A DNA stretch of 8,375 nucleotides from contig CAMIVH010000037.1 of assembly GCA_946401755.1 (NCBI GenBank), positions 1 to 8,375 of the forward strand, in the 5' to 3' direction. The translations under genes were made by a program, and so were the position numbers. The DNA is from an uncultured Caryophanales bacterium (GTDB lineage Bacteria > Bacillota_I > Bacilli_A > RFN20 > CAG-826). The notes below the pieces were generated by a model. It saw only the letters and a program-made list of their open reading frames with translations, was not told the origin of the DNA and did no database searches. Numbering within the stretch: the stretch's first letter is position 1; the number at the start of each line of letters is the position of its first letter. Shown here piece by piece: positions 6,200 through 8,375 of the stretch.

Positions 6200-6207
6200 C
6201 CTCCTTT
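6200..6207 (-). promoter_or_regulatory. Strong Shine-Dalgarno fixing the mazF-like start
   Basis: On the minus strand AAAGGAGG lies 8 nt before the ATG at 6191. It is the strongest ribosome binding site in the window and supports the long form with the lysine-rich N-terminus. Confidence 0.8.
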
Positions 6208-6218
6208 CTAATTTCACG

Positions 6219-6233
6219 TTAAAACGGTTTTAA
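6219..6233. promoter_or_regulatory. Palindrome in the mazF-like promoter region
   Basis: TTAAAAC and GTTTTAA form a perfect 7-bp inverted repeat around a single G. It lies 28 nt before the mazF-like ATG, within the roughly 50 nt that must hold the promoter. TTGCAA (6239-6244) could be a -35, but the -10 at the right distance (TAACGT) is poor. An operator is possible; it is not a terminator. Confidence 0.35.
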
Positions 6234-6240
6234 ATGAATT

Positions 6241-6272
6241 GCAAAAGAAAAAGACGTATTGATTTACGCCTT
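6241..6272 (-). terminator. Rho-independent terminator after deoB
   Basis: On the minus strand AAGGCGTA (6272-6265) pairs with TACGTCTT (6258-6251), with one G-T pair and a 6-nt loop, and is followed by TTTCTTTTG. It sits 24 nt past the deoB stop and separates deoB from the mazF-like gene. Confidence 0.75.
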
Positions 6273-6295
6273 GTTTCCTCCAATAAAATTTTGAA

Positions 6296-7501
6296 TTAAT
6301 CGAATAATTCTTGGATTGGTTCCCCTAATAAGTGCTCTGGTTTAGCGATTCCAAAGTTCTTAAGGACAGTCGCACCGATATCACCGAAAGACGCTCTTTC
6401 AGGGAGAAGTCCACCATTCTTGAACGCTTTATTATAAATAATAAGAGGTATCTTTTCTCTTGTGTGGTCGGTACCAGTCCAAGTTGGATCGTTACCGTGG
6501 TCCGCAGTGATGATTAGTAAATCATCGTCTTTAAGGAATGGGAGAAGCTCCCCGACTCTCTTATCAAATCTTTCAATGCATTCACCATATCCGATTGGAT
6601 CTCTTCTATGGCCGTATTCACTATCGAACTCCACTAAGTTAACAAAGCATAAACCGGTGAAATCATGGTTTTTAGCCTCGTCAATGGTCTTATCCATACC
6701 ATCTTCGTTAGAGACAGTCTTTTGTGTCTTAACAACGCCATACATGTCGAAAATGTCACCAATCTTACCGACGCAGCTTGTCATAAAGCCGTTATCTTGT
6801 AAAACATTCATAACTGTTGGGGCGCTTGGCTTAAGCGCTAAGTCATGTCTATGACCGGTTACACGCTTGAAATTGCTCTTATCTGTACCGACGTATGGTC
6901 TAGCGATGATTCTACCAACCATCCATTCAGGTTTCATACAGATTTCACGAGCGATTTCGCAGCAGCGATATAATTCTTCAAGGCCTGTGACTTCTTCGTG
7001 AGCGGCAATCTGTAAAACAGAGTCGCTTGATGTATAAACGATAAGAGAATTGTCTCTAACTTGTTCTTCACCAAGTTCCACTAAGATTTCAGTGCCTGAT
7101 GCAGCTTTATTACCAATCACTTTGTGACCAGTTCTTTTTTCTAATTCATCAATGAGTTCTTTTGGGAAGCCTGTATCAGTAAAGGTCTTAAATGGAGTAA
7201 CTGTATTGATACCCATGATTTCCCAGTGACCTGTCATTGTGTCTTTACCATTACTCACTTCGTGAGCCTTAGTAATAAATGCTTGTGGATGGTTCACCTT
7301 GCTTGTGCCTCTGATTGGATCTAAGTCACCCATACCCATCGCGTTCATCACTGGAACGTTTAAGCCGTTAGGCATTTTTTCACCGATATGGACTAATGTG
7401 TTAGAACCTTTATCGCCAAACTTATCAGCGTCAGGTAAGTAACCACTGCCCATTGAGTCGGCGACGATTACAAAAATTCTCTTAAAACGATAATTTTTCA
7501 T
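6296..7501 (-). CDS. deoB: Phosphopentomutase
   Basis: DeoB interconverts ribose 1-phosphate and ribose 5-phosphate (and the deoxy forms), feeding sugars from nucleoside breakdown into central metabolism; it is cytoplasmic. The 401-residue length fits the Gram-positive family. Active-site residues align with the B. cereus enzyme: D15 (IVADSMG), the phospho-acceptor T88 in GKDTMTGHWE, D293 and H298 (EFDSEYGHRRDP), D334-H335 (TADHGND) and H346 (TDHTRE), so two Mn2+ sites are complete. I start at ATG 7501: minus-strand GTGAGGA lies 8 nt ahead of it. An in-frame GTG at 7516 would add five residues but has no Shine-Dalgarno and lies inside the xerD stop region. The gene begins 11 nt after the xerD stop, and the ribosome site overlaps the end of xerD, suggesting coupled translation. 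The purine nucleoside phosphorylase that follows drm in B. subtilis is missing here; a terminator follows instead. Confidence 0.96.
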   Translation of the reverse strand: MKNYRFKRIFVIVADSMGSGYLPDADKFGDKGSNTLVHIGEKMPNGLNVPVMNAMGMGDLDPIRGTSKVNHPQAFITKAHEVSNGKDTMTGHWEIMGINTVTPFKTFTDTGFPKELIDELEKRTGHKVIGNKAASGTEILVELGEEQVRDNSLIVYTSSDSVLQIAAHEEVTGLEELYRCCEIAREICMKPEWMVGRIIARPYVGTDKSNFKRVTGHRHDLALKPSAPTVMNVLQDNGFMTSCVGKIGDIFDMYGVVKTQKTVSNEDGMDKTIDEAKNHDFTGLCFVNLVEFDSEYGHRRDPIGYGECIERFDKRVGELLPFLKDDDLLIITADHGNDPTWTGTDHTREKIPLIIYNKAFKNGGLLPERASFGDIGATVLKNFGIAKPEHLLGEPIQELFD

Positions 7502-7512
7502 TGTGTTTTTCC

Positions 7513-8375
7513 TCACTTCATAATCTTATCATAATCTGACTTCAGTTTCTCACTAGAAACATGAGTATATATTTGCGTTGTCGCAATATTAGTGTGTCCG
7601 AGCATGCCCTGAACCATACGGAGTTGGGCTCCGTGGTTGAGCAAGTGCGTAGCAAAGCTGTGCCTTAATGTGTGTGGAGAGATAGTCATCTCAATACCCG
7701 CTAATTCGGCGTATTCTCTGACCTTTCTAAAGAAATAGACTCTACTGAGCGGTTCTCCGCTTCTATTTAGGAACAAATAGTCGCTCTTTTTATGCTCGCT
7801 TTTGTTACGGACTTCGTTGATATATTTTTTAATATATTCAACTGCGTACTCAGCGATTGGGACTTTTCTTTCCTTTGCACCTTTGCCAAAGACAGTAATG
7901 ATACACTTATTTAAGTTCACTTGTCCACGTTTAAGATTAAGAAGTTCGCTAACTCTTAATCCCGAGGAGTACATTGTCTCTAGCATCGCTCTATCTCTAA
8001 TCCCGCTTGGCGTGGTTAAATCAGGCACTTCTAAAAGACGATCAATATCTTCTTCACTTAAGCAGTTTGGTAAATGCTTAGGCTTTTTAGGTGTCTCAAT
8101 ATCAGGAATATTACCAGTATAATAGTTTTCTTTCTTTAGAAAGAGATAGAAACTACGAGTGGAACTAAGTCTTCTTAAGGCAGTCGAAACAGACTTGCCT
8201 AAAGAGAGTTCGAACTTTAAGAACTCGTATAGATCAGTTTCAAGCAAATCACTCGTGTCTTTCTTGTCGGAAAAATAGTTAAAGAAGGCTTGTAAGTCTT
8301 CTAAGTAAGATTTCCAAGTTTGGGTGGAAAGACCTTTTTCCACTAAAACGTATTGGTGAAATAAATCAACGGCGT
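7513..8375 (-). CDS. xerD: Tyrosine recombinase XerD-type, 5' end cut by the window
   Basis: This is a site-specific tyrosine recombinase of the XerC/XerD type, which resolves chromosome dimers at dif. The frame stays open to the window edge, adding AVDLFHQYVL before the GTG at 8343, so that GTG is an internal Val codon and about 8 residues are missing by comparison with E. coli XerD. The N-terminal SAM-like core-binding domain spans VEKGLSTQTWKSYLEDLQAFF to about FYLFLKK. The catalytic domain has all six residues, numbered from the Val at 8343: R130 (SSGLRVSELL), K154 (GKGAKERK), H224 and R227 (HTLRHSFATH), H250 (LGHTNIATT) and nucleophile Y259 (QIYTHVS). XerD rather than XerC is preferred because deoB follows directly, as in the B. 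subtilis ripX-drm order; the sequence alone does not settle it. There are no signs of phage or transposon genes nearby, so this is a housekeeping recombinase. Confidence 0.92.
   Translation of the reverse strand, partial: AVDLFHQYVLVEKGLSTQTWKSYLEDLQAFFNYFSDKKDTSDLLETDLYEFLKFELSLGKSVSTALRRLSSTRSFYLFLKKENYYTGNIPDIETPKKPKHLPNCLSEEDIDRLLEVPDLTTPSGIRDRAMLETMYSSGLRVSELLNLKRGQVNLNKCIITVFGKGAKERKVPIAEYAVEYIKKYINEVRNKSEHKKSDYLFLNRSGEPLSRVYFFRKVREYAELAGIEMTISPHTLRHSFATHLLNHGAQLRMVQGMLGHTNIATTQIYTHVSSEKLKSDYDKIMK

Noticed and set aside
7502..7516. GTG at 7516 as the deoB start
   Set aside because: It has no Shine-Dalgarno and lies in the xerD stop region. ATG 7501 has GTGAGGA at good spacing, and the protein then starts like other DeoB proteins.
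8206..8226. GAGTTC/GAACTC dyad resembling a LexA-type site
   Set aside because: It lies inside the xerD coding region away from a promoter, and its spacing does not fit the Gram-positive GAAC-N4-GTTC box.
8341..8343. GTG at 8343 as the xerD start
   Set aside because: Upstream codons continue with XerD-like sequence (DLFHQYVLVEKGLS) to the window edge, so it is a Val codon in a truncated gene.
7513..8375. Phage or integrative-element integrase
   Set aside because: Domain layout and length match XerC/XerD, deoB follows as in B. subtilis, and no attachment-site repeats, tRNA or phage genes are visible.
1..8375. CRISPR array, tRNA, rRNA, riboswitch or insertion sequence
   Set aside because: No regularly spaced repeats, cloverleaf sequences, rRNA segments, known aptamer motifs or transposase frames were seen on either strand.

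Overview
The window looks like chromosomal DNA from a low-GC Gram-positive bacterium of the Bacilli/Mollicutes side of the Firmicutes. The reasons are an A+T-rich composition, AGGAGG-type ribosome binding sites, a Gram-positive-type topoisomerase IV subunit A, a yqeG-yqeH-yhbY-nadD-yqeK ribosome-assembly/NAD cluster, and a xerD-deoB pair as in Bacillus subtilis (ripX-drm). TGG encodes Trp and TGA is used as a stop, so the code is standard and not the mycoplasma code. The nadD-yqeK gene fusion is also known from Mollicutes. Genus cannot be told; an uncultured gut-type Bacilli lineage is only a guess.

Layout. (1) 1-1965, plus strand: the 3' part of parC, running in from outside the window and ending in an acidic tail with a clamp-motif-like QISIF. 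(2) 1966-2155: a hairpin terminator, a consensus TATAAT and a striking near-perfect dyad just ahead of the next operon. (3) 2156-5184, plus strand: a tight four-gene operon, yqeG-yqeH-yhbY-nadD/yqeK, with overlaps or 2-nt gaps, ended by a hairpin terminator. (4) 5185-5561: a 377-bp gene-free convergent region with three DnaA-box-like 9-mers in about 33 bp and an imperfect nested hairpin. (5) 5562-6191, minus strand: a lone PemK/MazF-like protein with a long basic N-terminal extension, altered active-site positions and no visible antitoxin. (6) 6296-8375, minus strand: xerD (5' end cut by the window edge) followed by deoB, 11 nt apart, ended by a hairpin terminator.

How the genes fit together. 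The plus-strand operon joins 30S/50S assembly factors (YqeH GTPase, YhbY RNA-binding protein, the YqeG HAD phosphatase) with NAD synthesis and dinucleotide-polyphosphate removal (NadD-YqeK). Compared with B. subtilis it lacks aroE between yqeH and yhbY and lacks rsfS after yqeK. ParC and XerD both act at chromosome segregation (decatenation and dimer resolution), but they lie in separate, convergent units. Most of the window is ordinary housekeeping sequence. The parts worth a second look are the degenerate MazF-like gene, the DnaA-box-like cluster beside it, the dyad ahead of yqeG, and the ParC tail.
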